Source: Drosophila pseudoobscura (Eukaryota > Arthropoda > Insecta > Diptera > Drosophilidae). Taken from it: a DNA stretch of 64,000 nucleotides. A program made the translations under genes and the position numbers. Numbering within the stretch: the stretch's first letter is position 1; every line of letters starts with the position of its first letter. This document shows positions 52,426 to 64,000 of this stretch, piece by piece. Location of the stretch: NCBI RefSeq assembly GCF_009870125.1, contig NC_046679.1, positions 13,144,001-13,208,000 of the forward strand. The letters run 5' to 3'. The notes under the pieces were generated by a model. It did no database searches. It worked only from the letters and a program-made list of their open reading frames with translations, and was not told the origin of the DNA.

Positions 52426-55400
52426 TTACAATTCCGTGTACAGGCTGGCGGTGAAGACAATGTCTCGCTTGATGGCCGCCGAGGCCTCCTCCATTTTGGC
52501 CTGCAGGCCGGGATTTCCAATGCGTATGGCCGCCGTCTTAACGTCGCGCAGCGTCTCGTCCAGCTGCTGAATGCAGCGCACAATAATGCCCTCCTGCACT
52601 TCGGTCAGTTTCATGATCTCGGCAAAAGGCTGAAAGAATAACCGAGAGCAACCAATAAGGGGCACCAACAATTTTCAAACGCTTCTTACCTTATTTCTGG
52701 CCCACTCATATACCACCTCGAGCAGGCCAAAGTTGAGGCGACTCTCGGATTCTGTGGACGCCTGGAAGCGCTGCTCCTCGGCTAGAATTTTATCACTGAT
52801 CTGCTCAAAGGCAGCCACGCATTCTTTTAAGGCCTCAGGTATCACTGGCTCGCCCTGGATCTTGGCCTGAAACACCAGACCCGACAGCAGGGCAGCAATC
52901 TCTGCGGGCTCGAGATCATTGAACATGTTGCAGAGTATCAATTCGGTGATCAGCAGCTCGTTCTGGCCCATTTCGCAGGCCACTTTGCCCTTGAGCGTCA
53001 CCTCGTTCAGCTCATCGATGTAGTTGAGGGCGTGCAGGACCTTCAGCTTGTTGCAGTAGTCCGGATAGAGTGACAGATTCTTGGCCGAGTTCTTGAAGCG
53101 CAGCTCCTCGATGTGCAGCTCCAGCATTCGTCGCTCATAGACCTTGGCGAACTCCTGCTCGAATCCGGCGATATTGGTGTGGGGCAGCAGGTCGGCCACC
53201 TGGTGTCCTAACTGCTCCACAGACTGGAGCAGGTCCACCTCGGTGTCCGCATTCACATTGATCTCCTTCGCCAAGTTGATGAACTTGATGCTGTCTACAT
53301 TGGCGATATAGTTCTCGTTGAGCTGATGCAGATCGGAGACTGCCTTGACCACCGTGGCTCCCGGTGGTGTGTCCTTGAAGCGCTCCAGCTGCCGCTGTTC
53401 CCAGTTGCGTATCACGACATCTGCGTCCACCTTGAACGTGGACTTGGTGATGCTCACAATGTCAATGGCCTTGATGTCGAGCACAGTGTGACCGCCAATC
53501 CCCTCCGGCTGGAAGAACTTGTTTTTGGGCGTCAGCGAGAGTATTTTGTAGTAGAACTCTCCGCGATTGACCAGTTCGTTCTCCTTGGCCTTGAACTGAT
53601 GATCCAAGACGAGCACTTTGTACATGGTGTCCTTGCCCAGCACGGACTTGATGTTCAGGAGGATACCCAACTTGTTGTAGTGCTTGCCCTGCGTGATGAC
53701 AATCACGCGACCCACCTTCAGTTCCTTCTGGATTTTGGCCTGGGTAACGATGAATTTCTGCAAAAGATCAGGCATTAAATACTCGACACTCCCACTCCCA
53801 CTCATGACCAACCATAACGCGATGCTTCTCCTTCCAGTAGTGAATGGACTTGTCGTAGAACTGGACCAGCGGCTGCAGATGCTCCCCCAGCGTGGGCAGC
53901 ATGGCAAACTTATCCTCAGCTATGCGCAGCTGCTTCTGCTGCGTTGGGAGCTGGAGTTTCTGGTTGAACTCCTTGAAGCTGAACTGCATGATGTCCTCCA
54001 CCTTGATGCTCTCGATGCGCAGGCAGGTGAGGATGACGGCATACCGGAGGATGAACTGTGATTGCAGCTTCTCGGGTAGGCCGAGTATCATCGGACGCAG
54101 CTCCATCGAGGGCGGCACATTTCCCTTGCACAGGACGATCACGGTGCCGGTCTCATCGTGCCCACGGCGACCGGCACGACCAGCCATCTGTATGTACTCG
54201 CCCGGCTTGAGATTGCGCACCTCCAGGCCGTCGAATTTCTTGTGCGAATCAAAGACCACGGTGCGGGCGGGCATGTTGACGCCCATCGAGAAGGTTTCGG
54301 TGGCAAAGAGCAGCTTGACCAGACCATTCTGGAACAGCATCTCCACAATCTCCTTGAGTATTGGCAGAATGCCACTGTGATGGACACCAATGCCCCGCTC
54401 TAGGGCATCCTTGAGCACCATAACCTGGGGAATGCTGCGATCCGGTGGCTTCAGCTTGGCCAGACACTGCAGGAAGAACTTCTGCACGGCTCCCTTCTCC
54501 TTCTCCGTGTTGAGGTCCACCGACTGGAGGGCGGCCACATTGGTATCGCATCGATTGCGCGACAGCGTGAAGGCCACCACCGGCATCTTGTTGTTGCGCT
54601 TGAGGAAATCAATCAGTCCTATCCACGTATACTGCTCCTGCTTAGCATTCACATAGTTCTTGGACCCGCTGGCGCCGGCTCCGCTCTTGGATTTGCCCTG
54701 CATCTCCTTTTTGCGCTCGACGGCCTTCTCGTAGTTCCCCTGGAGATACCTGCCATTGGCGTCAACCAGCAGGAATATGTCGTCGCGGCTCTTGCCACCC
54801 GCTCCCGTGTACAGAAAGTGCTGCAGCGGTACCGGACGCTTCAGAGTGCTGATCACATACACCTTTCGCTTCTTGGTGCTGCCCACCCAGTCGGCCAGTT
54901 CCATGGTGTTGGGAACTGTCGCGCTCAGCATGATGATGTTGACATGGTCGGGCAGCAGGATGATCACCTCCTCCCAGACATGGCCGCGCTCCGGGTTGTT
55001 GATGTAGTGCACCTCATCGAAGATCACGTACTCCAGGTCGCGGGTGATGTCGCTGCCGCAGTAGAGCATCGAGCGCAGGATCTCGGTGGTCATGATAAGG
55101 CAGGAGGCGGTCGGCTCGATCTGCAGATCGCCCGTTATCAGGCCCACATCCTTGAAGGTCTTGCGAAAGTCGCGATACTTCTGATTCGAGAGCGCCTTGA
55201 TGGGCGACGTGTAAATGGTGCGCGTGAGATCCCGCTTGGACAGGGCGATGGCATACTCGGCCACCACCGTCTTGCCGGCCGATGTGTGGGCCGCCACAAA
55301 CACATACTGTCGCTGCTCCAGCTTAAGGATCGCCTGCTTCTGGAAGACATCCAGCTCGAAGGGGAAATCCATTGCGGGACACGGTATCTGCTCCTTGAAG

Positions 55401-56134
55401 TCGCTGATCGGCTGGCTAATGTCCACCATTTCCGCCCAATCACTGCTGAAGGTCTTCGCAACAGTCGAGATATTCAGGACCGGCTTGAGGTCCGCTTTCA
55501 TAATCTGGTCGTCCACATCCTGGAACTCGGTGGAGGAGGAGGGAAACTTCAGATCCACCTGCGGTCCCTTGGCGGCCTCATTCTCAGTTCGCGTCATCTG
55601 CATCCATTCCTGCACATCCAGATCCTGCTCCAGATTGTCCAGCAGATCCACGGTCGCTGCAGCTCCAGTCTTTGGAGCTCCTGCATCGCCTGCCTGAGTC
55701 TGGGCAAAATCATGGCCTGAGGCAAAGCCCGGCGGCACCGTCAGCAGATTATCCCCAAAATCAAAGCTGTCCACTTCCAAGGCGGCTATCTGCTGCCGCT
55801 GCTCATCAAAGCCGCCCGGCCAGAAGGGATAGTTCATGTGGGATCCACGCGTCGCCTCCTCCAGCAGACCCGGCTCCCGTTGCATGGACATTGAATTGTT
55901 GGCATTCGCCCCCACATCCTCGAGATCCACCTCCACGAACTCAAGAATCTCACCGCTCAGGTCCCGGCGCGGCATCAGCTTGGTGCTGCCCGGGCATTTT
56001 GGGACATGCAACAGGCGCATCGGATCGATCTTCCGTGGCAGCACATCGGGCAGGGGATCATGGATGGATATGTCCGGCCGCAGTATGTAGTTACGCAGCT
56101 TCTCAAAGTTGTCCTCCCCGCAAATATCGCCCAT
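52426..56134 (-). CDS. tst: SKI2-type RNA helicase (twister)
   Basis: Three coding exons: 56134-53813, 53757-52690 and 52629-52426, in phase, 1197 residues. It is the helicase of the cytoplasmic Ski complex, which feeds RNA to the exosome. The N-terminal extension (1-250) has the Ski-binding type block PFWPGGFDEQ. The helicase core: Q-motif side FELDVFQKQAI, Walker A AHTSAGKT (282-289), TSPIKALSNQKY, TGDLQIEP, DEVH (373-376), SATVPN, then GVHHSG, FATETFSMGVN and QMAGRAGRRG. An insertion ('arch') domain follows the core, and the C-terminal helical domain has IQQLDETLRDV. WPGGFDE and the lack of an Mtr4-type N-terminus favour SKI2 over Mtr4. Exon 1 donor GTTGGT is weak. Repeat copy D starts about 40 bp before the ATG. 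Confidence 0.95.
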
Positions 56135-56800
56135 TTTTGTTAATCCAATTGTTTGTTATTTTTTTGTTTGACGATAAAATATACCGTCCGACCCTTGGAA
56201 ATATACCGTCTCATTTTTAAAATATACCGTATATATACTGACGCATTCAAGTTCTTCTACACATATTCGTCGTTTTTGATATTCCGTCAAATATTACTAG
56301 CTAGACAGAACCCTCAGCCCTGCCCACATAGTTTTATCCGATTAATGAATCAATTTTCTACCTGACTGGCATATTTTAAATACTTGCTTTTATGGGATTT
56401 TGTCCAAAAAGGTCAAACAAATAAAACGTAAGAGTAAAATCGTTACTACTTCTCAATTTAGATTTTGCGTTGAATGATGCTAACTAAAATCCTTCGTCCT
56501 TCCCACATAATTTTAGGTCATTGATGAATCAATTTTCTACAAGATTAGCTACATTTTGGTACTCATTTTGATTGTATTGTGTCTTAAACAAGGTTTCAAA
56601 AAAGGTCAACAAATGTGGTTTGTATGGAATGTAACGTAAGTGAGTATGGAATGTCACGTCATTTCTTACTAGTAGGGGCATTTGTATACCCTATTTTTTT
56701 ATATGTATGTCTTAGACATATTCATGCAGATGATTAGTGTCTTGTATATATATCTCGATCCCGATACATATTCTTGGTCTCTGTAAAGAGACAACAATCC
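56135..56800. other. tst promoter and 3' region of the DUF1989 gene, repeat-filled
   Basis: 666 bp between the tst start codon and the stop codon of the next minus-strand gene. Repeat copy D occupies about 56172-56620. The rest is AT-rich, and contains the 3' untranslated end of the DUF1989 gene. No gene seen. Confidence 0.6.
56172..56620 (+). repeat. Dispersed promoter-motif repeat, copy D, at tst promoter
   Basis: It begins with GATAAAATATACCGTCCGACCC (56174), the same sequence as the outer right end of copy E in reverse, and has four TATACCG words up to 56240. These read CGGTATATT on the minus strand and so face tst. Then follow GATATTCCGTCAAATATTACTAGCTAGA (about 56278), CCCTGCCCACATAGTTTTATCCG (about 56318), CTTGCTTTTATGGG (about 56385) and a second partial unit with CCCACATAATTTTAGGTCA (about 56500). 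The far inverted end was not found, so the copy is truncated or decayed on its right. Confidence 0.7.
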
Positions 56801-57683
56801 CTATTTCTTGCGGAACACCTCCACCTTAAGGGGGTGACACTTCTCGTCGGGCACCTCGGCACCCACCGGTATGGAAACATCGCCCTGGGGACAGGCACTC
56901 AGAGCCACCAGCAGATTCATGTCAGCCACAAACTCGATGAAATCGCCTTTGCGGGCAGGACTCGGCTTACAGAAGTACTGCTGTGTGTCTTTGGTGAAGC
57001 CAGTGCACATGAAGATGTTCCACACGTCATGGACATCCTGCTCGGTCAGGCCGCGCTCCTCCGCCACGGCCTTCACAAGCGAACTATGGCAGCTGCCGAC
57101 GCGATCTTGGCCCGTTATCAGCTTATAGGTGTAATCATCACAACGCGTTCCGATTACATCATGCAGAGAGGCGCCGTCTTCGTCGATGCCATAGTTAGCC
57201 AGAGAATCGAACACAAACGTGGCCATGGGACGTAAGTGGGGCAGGCAGCTCCACAAACGATCGTACATCTTCAGGTGGGAGGAGTGCAGCTGACGCGTCT
57301 TGCCCGAGTAGAAGCGCTCCTGCGTGTTCTCTAGATTCCAAAAGTTCAAATCGCCCACTTGCGAGCCCTCGTGGACAGTGATACGGCACAGATCGCCCTC
57401 CTGCATGGTCCAGGTGCGAGCTTCTCGCTTTGGCACTACCAGTGTCTGCACTGTTTCTCCAGTGATGGCCAGGAAGCGTTTATCCTAGATCAACAGAGAT
57501 CGTGTTAGCTTTCTCCGGACTGGACTCCGGACTCTGGGTGGGTTGCAAACTCACATCATATTCCTTATGAGAAACAACGGATGCCCTGGGCTTGTCGTAG
57601 CACACGACAGGCGTGTGTTTATCGAAAGAGCGGGGCTTGAAGTCACGTCCACACCAAGGGGCGGGCACTTTTGGGCTGGCCAT
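56801..57683 (-). CDS. DUF1989 (urea carboxylase-associated family) protein
   Basis: Two coding exons: 57683-57555 and 57484-56801, in phase, 270 residues. The domain fills residues 45-265 and is known mainly from bacteria and fungi. Diagnostic blocks: HEGSQVGDLNFWN, ERFYSGKTRQLHSSHLKMYDRLWS, ATFVFDSLANYGI, HDVIGTRCDDY, CHSSL, VHDVWNIFM and FCKPSPARKGDFIEFVADMNLLVALSACPQGD. Conserved Cys and His (TRCDDY, SCHSSL, SACP) suit metal binding. Some bacterial members (CgdA/CgdB) are carboxyguanidine deiminases; no such activity can be claimed here. The N-terminal 43 residues (MASPKVPAPWCGRDF...) are specific. It has an intron and fly-like sequence flanks, so it is a resident gene. I do not know a D. 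melanogaster symbol with certainty. Confidence 0.88.
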
Positions 57684-58386
57684 TGCTTCTGGGAATCTGG
57701 GAATAGTTTTTTAATTCGATGCAGGTGCTCGATTGCCACACCTCCCACTCCCACTTTGGTTATCGATCTAATGATCTGGTATCGGATTTGAAAAATGGAG
57801 CGGCGGCCACCATCGATAGTCGCGATGGTTTTCCATTTTTTTGATAGATCGATGGTTTATTTCGACGATCGTTTGAGAGAAAGTAGAAGTAGGCAATGCA
57901 ACCAGGGTAGGATCAGCGAAATGCTTTTTAGGACACCGATTCGCTTCAATACTTCAATTAATTAAAATGATTCGATTAAATGTCGATGTATCGGTGGTTT
58001 TTCCGATTTTGCTATCGATAGACAATAGAATGATAAGATATGATAGGAAAGCTCTTATCGGTTTTTAAAAACGCAAACGCAAGGTCGCGCATTTAGTGTG
58101 TACAAACAATCAAATCAATTTTATTGTTTACCAAAAAATTTCTATTCTAAAAGTAGTCAGACGATCGGAAATTGGAAATATAATCGAATTAACAAAATAA
58201 CAAAGACATTCATAATAACTCTGGTGTGTTCGTGATCTGATCTTTCTGTTGACGAAACGTTTTCCTTAGCTCGAAACCTTAATCTAGTTCTTGCTTTGTG
58301 TTTTTTTAGGTAGATTCTAATCAATGTTTATTATATCTAGACTTACATTCGATCTTATATTGTATTTTCGTGCTTTTCCGCGTGGC
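57684..58386. promoter_or_regulatory. DUF1989-gene promoter and Nup98-96 3' region
   Basis: 703 bp. Several DRE-like words lie here: TTATCGATC near 57758, CCATCGATAG near 57811, GATCGATGG near 57848 and a perfect TATCGATA at 58013-58020. The cluster suits DREF or BEAF-32 binding and could act as a boundary. The right part contains the 3' untranslated region of Nup98-96; a minus-strand AATAAA (TTTATT on plus) is at about 58120-58125. No gene. Confidence 0.55.
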
Positions 58387-61300
58387 CTAGATTTTATGCT
58401 CCAGATCTTCGAGCAGCTCGTCCAGCAGCGTGCGCAGCTCTTTCGAGAGGAACTCCTGTGGCATCGGCAGCCGTTCGAGTGCCACTTTCAGCACGGCGGA
58501 AGACTGCATTTGGGGGCTGACAATGCACATGCCTTGCACCAGACAGTTGAGGCTCTGCGAGATCTCCGTCTGGCACAGACGATGCTTGGCCGTGGGACAC
58601 GGCAGCAGACTGATGCGCGAACAGAGTTCGCTCAGCTGCGGCTTCAGGTTCTCCCAGCGCGCCTTGATGTCCTCAATGTTCTGCACGTTTCGTATCTGCT
58701 TGAACTTGGAGCTGATGTCGATAAACTCCAGGAATATCTGTCCCTGATTGGCCCAGTTCGGCACTCGGATGCCGCTGCTGCAGCCCTCGGTGTCCTCGAA
58801 CTGGATGAGCAGACGGTGCAAATAATCCGTTTGACCTGTAAAACACAATCATGCCCAAAATGAGACTGCTGCATCGGTGATGTCTGTTCTGTGACACTTA
58901 CCATTAATTATGGCATCGGGCGCAATGTACTCGAAGATGATCTCGTGTGCCTCCGCCCAGTGCTTGGCCGTCAGCAGATGCTTCGCCTGCAGATGACGCT
59001 TGCCCAATGAACCGGCGCGCACAGCCTTTGCATAGTCCACCCAGGTCTTGGGCACACCCAGCTGCTCTACGATGAAGCGCTCCTCGTCGTTGTGTGCCGC
59101 CTGGGCCAATACGCTCACGTTACGCAGCAACATCTGTTGCACGGCTCTCTCTCGACGGTCACGGCTCTCGATGTGCAGCAACACAAAGATGCCCCACTGC
59201 CAGAGGCCCTCGTTCTCCAACTGGCTGGCAAAGTCCACCGTCAGCTGGGCTTCGGTCAGGGGCGAGCAGTGGCGATAACCGAGCGCCCACAGAGTCTGCA
59301 GCAGCAGCCAACTGTTGGATAAAGGGTGTTATAAGGAACATTAAAGGGAGTCGAGTGTCTACCTTAAACGAAAGTCCATGGGATCGACTGTGTGGGTTAT
59401 GGGATTCAGTGTCTCCTCCAGCGGATGCATTCGCTTCGAATACAGCTGCAGGAGATGGTAGCGCAAGTCGTATACAGGTTTCTTCCTTTCTTCAGCGGTG
59501 GGTACTCCCTTGTAGGTGGGGCTGGGCGGCTCTGCGAAGCACTCCTCGGACTGGAAGGCCTTGTCGTACTCGATTAGGGCGTCCGTAATGGAAGACGTGG
59601 GCTCCCTGAAATACCACAACTCCATGCCCACCACCGTCAGCCAGTTGTTGTCCTCCATCAGGTTGATGACCCCCTGGGAGGACTGCATCATATTGACACC
59701 CGCGGCCATCATGTACATCTTGAGGCGGTTCAGGTGGATGTATTTATCCGATTTACTCTGCTGCCAGGCGAACAGTTGCTCCTCCAAAAGCATGCGAACG
59801 ACGGCACCAGATCCCAGCTGAGCGAGTGTCAGAGCCAGGTGGGCATCGTCGTAGTTGAGGGCCAGATCGCAAGCCTCGCTCACGCGATGGCAGCTGAGCA
59901 GATCCACCATGTGGTCCAGATAGGTGTGGCTGCTGACCTTTTTGGTCAGCAGATCTCTGCCCACGAGGGTGTTCTCCAGCCACTCGGAGAAAAGGTTGCG
60001 TCGACACATGACCGTGTGGTGACTGTTCGCGTCGTTCGAATCATCCGAGAGCTCTTCGTGTCGCCCCCATAGGGCGTATAGCAGGGACCACACTGACACC
60101 CCGTACTCTTCCAGGGCTCCCAGGTTCCGCAGTTTGACGGCTTCTCGCAGGTGCTTGGCAATCAGCTGCGTGGCCGTGCCCGCCTGCAGCCAGGGACACT
60201 GGCTATCTTCGATCTGCACGGCCGAGCCCTCGGCCAGCTGCACCTCCAAATGGGGTACAATCGTCTGGCGGAAACTCGCGTGGCCATGCACCATATTGAA
60301 GTTGCAAAACTGAAACAAAACGGGCGACAAATCATTGGCTGCCCGTGGCATAAACGTCAGAGAGGATAGCGACACGCTGCCATCTAAAAAAAAAACAGGA
60401 GGGGCGGTACTATTAATCCACATTTTGGGAAGGGAATCTTCTATGCTTTTGCTACCTTCTATGGCTCGGCGCACATTGTTCAAGGTCTGGGGCACCATCA
60501 GTGTGTTGTGCGGACCAAAGGTCAGCTTCAGGCTGCGGCCCTTGTAGAAGCCCAGATCGGCCACCCACTTGAGGCGATGCTCGTACAAAAGTGAACGGAC
60601 GAGCGGCACTGTTGTGCCGAAAACCTTCACAGGCGCCACCTTGGGCTTGGTCACAAACTTAAACGGCCGCACCTTGGAGGGGACCACAAGTGCTGTTGGC
60701 TTTGGCTTTTCCGCAAAGATGCTGCCCGTGGCCACCGAAGAGGTCTACATAGGAGGTGGATGGGTTAATTAGTATAGAACTGCACTATTGGACGTGATTT
60801 GTGTTTCATCTGTACCTCATCCGACTGCAGCAGACTGGCCACAGAGGCCGATGAGGAGACGGGCAGGCCGGGAGTTGTGTGGCCAAAATCATACGGACTG
60901 GAGGTTTCAGAGGCTCCCATGTCTGTCCAGGCGTTCGGCCCTGCCTGGGACAAGTGTCGGTGGCTTTGGAAGCGCTTGTTAGTCACTGAAAAACATATAA
61001 ACATTCATGGGTGATGGGTGATCGGGGAACGACGGGCAATCGCTGCTACCTCTGACTTCATTTTCGATGTCATCGTCGTCCACAAACAGCGAGGACTTCA
61101 TCAGTTGCATTTTGTGTGGCTCGTTGCCGGCCACCTCCTTGGCCAGCAGGGCTGTGGGGCTGACAATGGTCTGGGGCTGCTGCTGTCGTGGCGCCTCAAA
61201 CATGGAGAAATCCGTCCCGGCGCCAGCCTGAAAGAATTCTGTGTGTGGCATCGCGCATGAGTTTTAAATGTGATACAAAAAAAAGACAGATCAGCTCTCG

Positions 61301-64000
61301 GGGCCACTTACGGGTCTTGTCCATCAGCATAAACTCGGCCGAATCATCCATGGGCCGGAAACTATGGCTGGCCACATTCGTGACCAACGCCTTGGGATCC
61401 AGCGAGCGGGCGGCATCCTCGGATATCCTCTGGGCATGCCGCAGCGTATTGAGTGTCATCTTATCCTGTGCGGCGTCCTGGGCCCCCGCTGCAGCCGCTG
61501 CTCGATAATGTGCCTCGAGGGCCGACATTTTTGGCTTCTTTGGATCGGTGGGCACTTTGTCGATGCTGCACTCCTCGTCGCTCTCCTCCAGGCCATACTT
61601 GGAGAAATGCTTCACACGGAACACCCAGCTGCCCGTCTCCGGGCGGTACTCGATGAAACGCGTATCGTTCTTGTCGCACACTCGACGCAGCTTTCCCTCC
61701 CAGTCCATTTCGATCAGACGCTGGGCATCCTTCACAGCCACATGCTGGGTTTTGTCCACGGGCCACACCTGGTCAAGGGTGACTTGTGCCTCACGATTCA
61801 GGCCTTGGTTAATGGCCGGCTTGTTGTCGTCGTCGGGATAAATGATGATCTCCTTGTTACGGAAGTGAACTGGAGGGGAACAGAAAGAAGGGGGATTAGC
61901 CACGGCTGCTCTGCTCTGATCTCTGCTCTGATCGATCACTTACCAAGCTCATCCAGATTCAGTCCAGCCACATCCATCTCCTTGCCGAAGTAAACATTGC
62001 CATAGCCCTCGCGTCCGATGGTGAAATTGGGCACCACACAGGACCCATCCTCGGCCAGGTAGGACTTAAGATCATCCAGCGAGGGTATCGTGTAGTAGCC
62101 CGCGCGACGCAACACTATGCCCGTGGGATGGGGCTCGAGGTCCGCCTCAGCCGCCGCCTCAATAGCCAGTCGGCTGCGATTCAGTGCTGCCTCCTCTTCG
62201 TGGGTGCGGTTCGAGAGGGTGCTCTCGTTGCTCGCCTGCTGCTGGTCCGAGACGAATGTGTCCCGCCTGGCAATGGCACTGGCCGACTGCGACTGATCCT
62301 CGAACGGATTCTCGTGTATGGTGGACACGGAGAGGCGCTGCGTGGAGCAGGGACGATAGGTCTCCAGGGGTTTGCGCGGCACCAGCTCGTTGAGGGTGCT
62401 GTTGAGGGGGGACTGCTGCTGGTCCATGCCCGTCTGGATGTTGCGCTGTCGCACCATCTCCAGGTTCTTGGGATGCAGCCAAGACTCGCGGCGACTCGTG
62501 TCCTGCTGCTGGTCTCTGCTGTCTCTGGGGGAGCGGGAGCTGCTGGCCGGACCAACTGGCGATGGTTCATTGGGAATTGCTCCATTGAAGGACTCTCGAC
62601 TGGAGCGCCCTACAGCCGCATGGATGCTGTGCGGCCCGCTGCTGTTTACCGAAGAATTCAAGTTTGGGGCTTCGGTTGGCTTGTCCTTGGGCTTGATCAC
62701 CAGACGCCTGGCATTCGGCTTGATGTTGAAGCCCTCGACACTGCCATCGAACTCTTCGAGACCCTCGAACAAGGACTTGCGGGTGATGCTGCTCGTGGCC
62801 TTCACCTTCAAGGGGACCCGGCTTTCGTGGATGTTGATCTTGAATTGTTTGTTTTTCATGTCCATCACGGCCTGTTGCGCGGCGGGATTGGTGGCCCGCG
62901 TGGCGTCCACACCATTGCCGTTACGCAGGTCCTTGAAGATGGGCGTGTCCCCGTAGGGAGAGGTCACACGGGCCAGGATCTGCTGGTGAATGGGCTGCTG
63001 CGATAGCTGCATCATGCCGCCGCCGCCCATCTGCTGCTGGGCCCCCATCCCCATGCCGCCGGCCATCGATGTGTTCCCCCCGAGGCTGGCAAATGCTCCG
63101 CCGCCGCCGAGTGAGCCACCGCCTGTACCGAAAGCTCCAGTTCCGCCACCAAAGAGTCCTCCTCCTCCTCCGACTGGGCCACCCTGCGTCTGGCCACCCA
63201 GCGTTGATGTTCCACCGAAAAGGCCGCCTCCCGGCTTGGCTGCGTTCCCAAAGAGCGATCCTCCCGTGTTGCCGGCATTAAAGTTTAGCGGCGCCGCAGC
63301 TGTCGCCCCAAAGCCGCCAAATCCCGTGGTGGCTGGCTTGTTCATGTTCCCTGCATTGTTGAAGAGTCCTCCGCCCGCCGCGACGCTGTTGGTCATCCCA
63401 AAGTTCCCGAAGCCCGTGCTGGGCGTTGAGGTGGCTCCGAAGGCGGGCGCCGCGAAGCTCGTGGCTGGCTTGGCCCCAAACAGGCCTCCTCCGGCCGTAC
63501 TGGTGGCCGGCGAACCGAATCCGAACCCTGTGTTGGCCGCCGTTGCAGCTGTGCCCAGGCCGAAGGCCGACTTGTTGGGATCTGCGGCGGGGGTGCTGCC
63601 AAAGAGCGATGTCTGCTGCTGCTGTTGTCCTGCCGTCGAACCGAAGGTGCCGAACCCTGTGTTAGCCTGGCCAAAGGCTGGAGCGGCACTAGTGGCGGGT
63701 GCCTGGCCAAACATGCTGGCGCCCTGGCCAAAGGCCGGCTTGGCTCCAAACGGATTCGAGGCATCTGCGGCGGGCTGGGCAAAGGGCGTGCCGGCTGTCG
63801 CTCCGAAAGGCTTCTGCAAGAAACTGTTCTGCTGGGCGGGTGCCCCGAAGGCGCTGGTCGTGGCCGGCTGGCCAAAGGCCGATGCCCCGAAGAGACTCTT
63901 GTTCTCCTGCCCCACCGCCTGGCCAAAGAGTCCCGCACTCGGCTGGACCGTGCTGCCGAACAGCCCCGAGGCCGGGGGCTGGGCGGCCGTGGCCGAACTC
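58387..64000 (-). CDS. Nup98-96: Nup98-96 nucleoporin precursor, 5' end missing
   Basis: Eight coding exons in the window: 64000-61944 (open at the border), 61869-61312, 61238-61050, 60985-60816, 60744-60456, 60383-59363, 59311-58902 and 58835-58387; all phases agree, giving 1713 residues. About 240 N-terminal residues should lie outside, judging by the roughly 1960 of D. melanogaster that I recall. The start of the visible part is an FG-repeat region (GLFG, FGA, SLFG). The autoproteolytic domain ends at HFS (VFRVKHFSKYG), where Nup98 is cut from Nup96 between Phe and Ser. The remainder is Nup96, the scaffold subunit of the Y complex. The 72-nt intron at 60384-60455 has no stop in frame. Convincing as the fly ortholog. 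Confidence 0.97.

Noticed and set aside
54818-55720. 300-codon plus-strand ORF inside tst exon 1
   Set aside because: Antisense shadow of the helicase reading frame, with no start context, splice sites or family similarity.

Overview
The window is nuclear DNA of a fly of the genus Drosophila. The encoded proteins are close to, but not identical with, those of D. melanogaster as I remember them; introns are short with GT-AG ends; and the promoters carry the Drosophila core elements DRE (TATCGATA), motif 1 (GGTCACACT) and motif 6-like GGTATATTT. The protein divergence suggests a species outside the melanogaster subgroup, for example of the obscura group, but I cannot fix the species. No prokaryotic feature, CRISPR array, tRNA or rRNA was found. 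Layout from left to right: a 1.3 kb repeat-derived edge; ZNHIT2 (minus); RpS20 (plus), whose second and third introns each hold a two-hairpin H/ACA snoRNA-like structure; a CALML4-type calmodulin-like gene (minus); AdSS (minus, two introns of 1.6 and 1.9 kb); a repeat-rich junction at 11.1-12.3 kb; Hmgcr (plus), with a likely untranslated first exon near 12.3-13.1 kb, an intron of about 17.7 kb containing one decayed Tc1/mariner transposon, and five coding exons at 30.8-34.05 kb. Then comes a compact block: RanBP3 (minus), Rpt5 (plus), Hrd3/SEL1L (minus), Plip/PTPMT1 (plus), SdhD (minus), an uncharacterised secreted or GPI-anchored cysteine-rich protein (minus), perilipin Lsd-1 (plus), REXO2 (minus), DNAJC8 (plus), the SKI2 helicase twister (minus), a DUF1989 protein (minus) and Nup98-96 (minus, its 5' end cut off by the window). 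Most genes are housekeeping: translation and snoRNA hosting (RpS20), purine synthesis (AdSS), isoprenoid synthesis (Hmgcr), proteasome and ERAD (Rpt5, Hrd3), respiration (SdhD, Plip), RNA decay (REXO2, tst), splicing-linked chaperone (DNAJC8), nuclear transport (RanBP3, Nup98-96) and lipid droplets (Lsd-1). They do not form one pathway. They share divergent or convergent packing and DRE/motif 1/motif 6 promoters. The strongest unexplained structure is a dispersed DNA repeat whose ends are arrays of GGTATATTT, in places joined to GGTCACACTG. Copies lie at the left edge, at about 11.2-12.1 kb, before RanBP3, before Rpt5 and before tst, and in every case the array points towards a gene start. The copy before Rpt5 has both ends as long inverted repeats, like a MITE. 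This looks like a transposable element that carries, or was made from, core-promoter DNA. Two H/ACA snoRNA candidates, a GC-AG intron and a stop-free 72-nt intron in Nup98-96 are the other main observations.
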